DNA from: Ruminococcaceae bacterium UBA1691
GTDB taxonomy: Bacteria > Bacillota > Clostridia > Oscillospirales > Acutalibacteraceae
NCBI GenBank assembly: GCA_002320555.1
Contig: DCJV01000051.1
Location: 1-7,248, forward strand
Direction: 5' to 3'
Length of the DNA stretch: 7,248 nt
The notes below the pieces were generated by a model. It saw nothing but the letters and a program-made list of their open reading frames with translations, searched no databases and was not told where the DNA came from. Shown here piece after piece: positions 6,102 to 7,248 of this stretch (position 1 is its first letter; each line of letters begins with the position of its first letter). The translations under genes and the position numbers were made by a program.

Positions 6102-6125
6102 AACGAAAGACATTTGTCTTTGGTT
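6102..6125. repeat. Inverted repeat in the tsaC-coaE gap
   Basis: AAAGAC (6106-6111) and GTCTTT (6116-6121) are perfect arms around ATTT; after one G/G mismatch the arms AAC (6102-6104) and GTT (6123-6125) continue. This 9-of-10 bp stem lies in a 67-base gap, the largest between genes downstream of prfA. No T-run follows on either strand. It may be an mRNA-processing or stability element or a small operator. Confidence 0.45.
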
Positions 6126-6153
6126 GCAAAAGTGTGCGAGAGGGTGTGTCATT

Positions 6154-6792
6154 ATGATGGAACACAGAGGCCTTGTCATTGGGCTGACCGGGCAGACCGG
6201 CGCGGGAAAGAGCACTGTTGCCACCCTTTTGCGGGAGCGTGGCCTTACTGTCATAGATGCAGATCAAATTGCCCGGGCAGTCATGCAGTCCGGCAGTGAG
6301 GTCCTTGCAGGTCTCGCCAGCGCGTTCGGCGCGGATATTCTTTTTTCGGACGGATCGCTCAACCGCCCGCTGCTTGCCCAGCGCGCCTTTTCTGCGCCGG
6401 AGCAGACCGCACGGCTCAATGCGATTACGCACCCCGCGATCATTCAAAAAATGCGTGCGGAAACCGCGCGCGCTTTCCGTGAGGGAGTGAAGGCCGTGGT
6501 GCTGGATGCGCCGCAGCTCTTTGAAAGCGGTGAAAACCAAATCTGCGACTTCATCATCGCCGTCACTGCGCCGGAGCCGCTTCGCATCGAGCGGATTATG
6601 AAACGCGACCAGATCAGTGAAGAATCCGCCCGTCTGCGTGCGAATGCTCAAAAAAGCGAGACATACTATAAGGAACACGCGGATATATTGGTGCGGGACT
6701 ATCCGCCGTTTGACCTTCCAAAAGAGCTGGAGCCCGTATGGGAGAGAATTCGGCAATTCGACGCAAAGAAAAACCCGGAATCATGTTTTTAG
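6154..6792 (+). CDS. coaE: Dephospho-CoA kinase
   Basis: CoaE phosphorylates the 3' hydroxyl of the ribose of dephospho-CoA with ATP, the last step of coenzyme A synthesis in the cytoplasm. The 212-residue protein is of normal length for the family. It has the P-loop GQTGAGKST (13-21), the substrate-site IDADQIAR (34-41) with the paired Asp residues, LNAITHPAI (88-96), VLDAPQLFESG (116-126; usually VLDVPLLFESG), VTAPEPLRIERIMKRD (137-152) in the lid region, and the helix with LRANAQ. I chose ATG 6154 (MMEHRGLVIGLTG), which has AGAGGG (6139-6144) 9 bases upstream; ATG 6157 is possible. An upstream in-frame TTG at 6124 would add ten unlikely residues. The gene ends in TAG, 19 bases before the next gene. 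Confidence 0.96.
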   Translation: MMEHRGLVIGLTGQTGAGKSTVATLLRERGLTVIDADQIARAVMQSGSEVLAGLASAFGADILFSDGSLNRPLLAQRAFSAPEQTARLNAITHPAIIQKMRAETARAFREGVKAVVLDAPQLFESGENQICDFIIAVTAPEPLRIERIMKRDQISEESARLRANAQKSETYYKEHADILVRDYPPFDLPKELEPVWERIRQFDAKKNPESCF

Positions 6793-6811
6793 CAGGAAAG
6801 GAGCGGTTCGC

Positions 6812-7248
6812 ATGGACAAACGGAAACAGAAGGCCTTTTTGAAAATCGGCGTCCTTTTTCTGCTCTTCGCCGCCATTGTATCCCTTGTGACGGCGGTAAC
6901 CTACCGTTCCATGCTCAAGGCCTTTTATCCGCTCAAGCAGACCACGCTTGTTGAGCGCTATGCCGCAGAAAATGGGCTTGATGAAGCGCTGGTCTATGCT
7001 GTGATCAAAACGGAAAGCGATTTCGATCCGGACGCCACCTCATCCGCAAAGGCGAAAGGTCTCATGCAGCTGACGCTCCCCACCTTTCAGTGGCTACAGA
7101 GCAAGACGGGCGAGGAATTGAGCGGCGACGCACTCTACGACGAGGAAACCAATGTGCGCTACGGCACCTATTTTCTGCATTTGCTGCAGGAGGAATTCGG
7201 TACGACGCAGGAAATCCTCGCCGCCTATCACGCCGGGCGCGGGCAGGT
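6812..7248 (+). CDS. Membrane-anchored lytic transglycosylase, cut by the right edge
   Basis: The visible 145 residues begin with a short basic stretch (MDKRKQK) and one hydrophobic segment (about 10-29), consistent with a signal anchor that places the rest outside the membrane. An SLT domain (Slt70-like, GH23) follows: YAVIKTESDFDP (62-73) with the probable catalytic Glu68, the GLMQL motif (83-87), NVRYGTYFL (114-122) and AAYHAGRG (137-144). These enzymes cleave the MurNAc-GlcNAc bond of peptidoglycan, forming 1,6-anhydro products. The usual AYNAG motif reads AYHAG here. The start ATG has an excellent AAAGGAG (6797-6803) 8 bases upstream and lies 19 bases after coaE, so it is probably in the same unit. 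The family is often about 190-210 residues, so perhaps a quarter is missing beyond the edge. It could be annotated slt or mltC-like, but no symbol is certain. Confidence 0.92.
   Translation, partial: MDKRKQKAFLKIGVLFLLFAAIVSLVTAVTYRSMLKAFYPLKQTTLVERYAAENGLDEALVYAVIKTESDFDPDATSSAKAKGLMQLTLPTFQWLQSKTGEELSGDALYDEETNVRYGTYFLHLLQEEFGTTQEILAAYHAGRGQ

Noticed and set aside
5487..6756. Long minus-strand frames (5487-6254 and 5986-6756) opposite tsaC and coaE
   Set aside because: Both are antisense to genes with clear motifs, show no domain, and have no ribosome site or promoter.

Overview
The window looks like a housekeeping chromosomal segment of a Gram-positive anaerobe, most likely a moderately GC-rich member of the Clostridia (Oscillospiraceae- or Christensenella-like). 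The evidence is the DUF951 protein, the S1-domain protein type, the EF-G paralog, strong purine-rich Shine-Dalgarno sites, sigma-A-type promoters and GC-rich codon use that is uniform across all genes. The genus cannot be fixed from the sequence alone. I see no tRNA, rRNA, CRISPR array, insertion sequence or phage gene.

Layout. The left half is read on the minus strand. A three-part S1 RNA-binding protein (3380 to 2439) ends in an intrinsic terminator (2425 to 2377). After an AT-rich spacer with a near-consensus promoter comes a second-type elongation factor G (2115 to 49). A possible further minus-strand gene begins 5 bases beyond it and runs off the left edge. The right half is read on the plus strand, divergently from the S1 gene, from an extended -10 promoter near 3567. 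It appears to be one co-directional cluster: a DUF951 protein (3617-3823), release factor 1 prfA (3954-5030), threonylcarbamoyl-AMP synthase tsaC/ywlC (5061-6086), dephospho-CoA kinase coaE (6154-6792), and a membrane-anchored lytic transglycosylase cut by the right edge (6812 onward).

How the genes fit together. Most products serve translation: RF1 terminates at UAA and UAG, TsaC makes the intermediate for the t6A modification at position 37 of ANN-decoding tRNAs, the EF-G paralog carries an intact ribosome-contacting domain IV, and the S1 protein probably binds RNA. CoaE (last step of CoA synthesis) and the transglycosylase (cell wall) are riders on the same transcription unit. No prmC, the RF1 methyltransferase often beside prfA, is present.

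There is no clear sign of an undescribed multi-gene system. The points most worth a second look are the altered GTPase motifs of the EF-G paralog together with its strong private promoter, the preference for UAG stop codons around the gene for the UAG-reading release factor, the structured spacer that starts on the DUF951 stop codon, and the repeats in the divergent promoter region. Several starts inferred here differ from the longest open frames, notably a TTG start for the EF-G gene.
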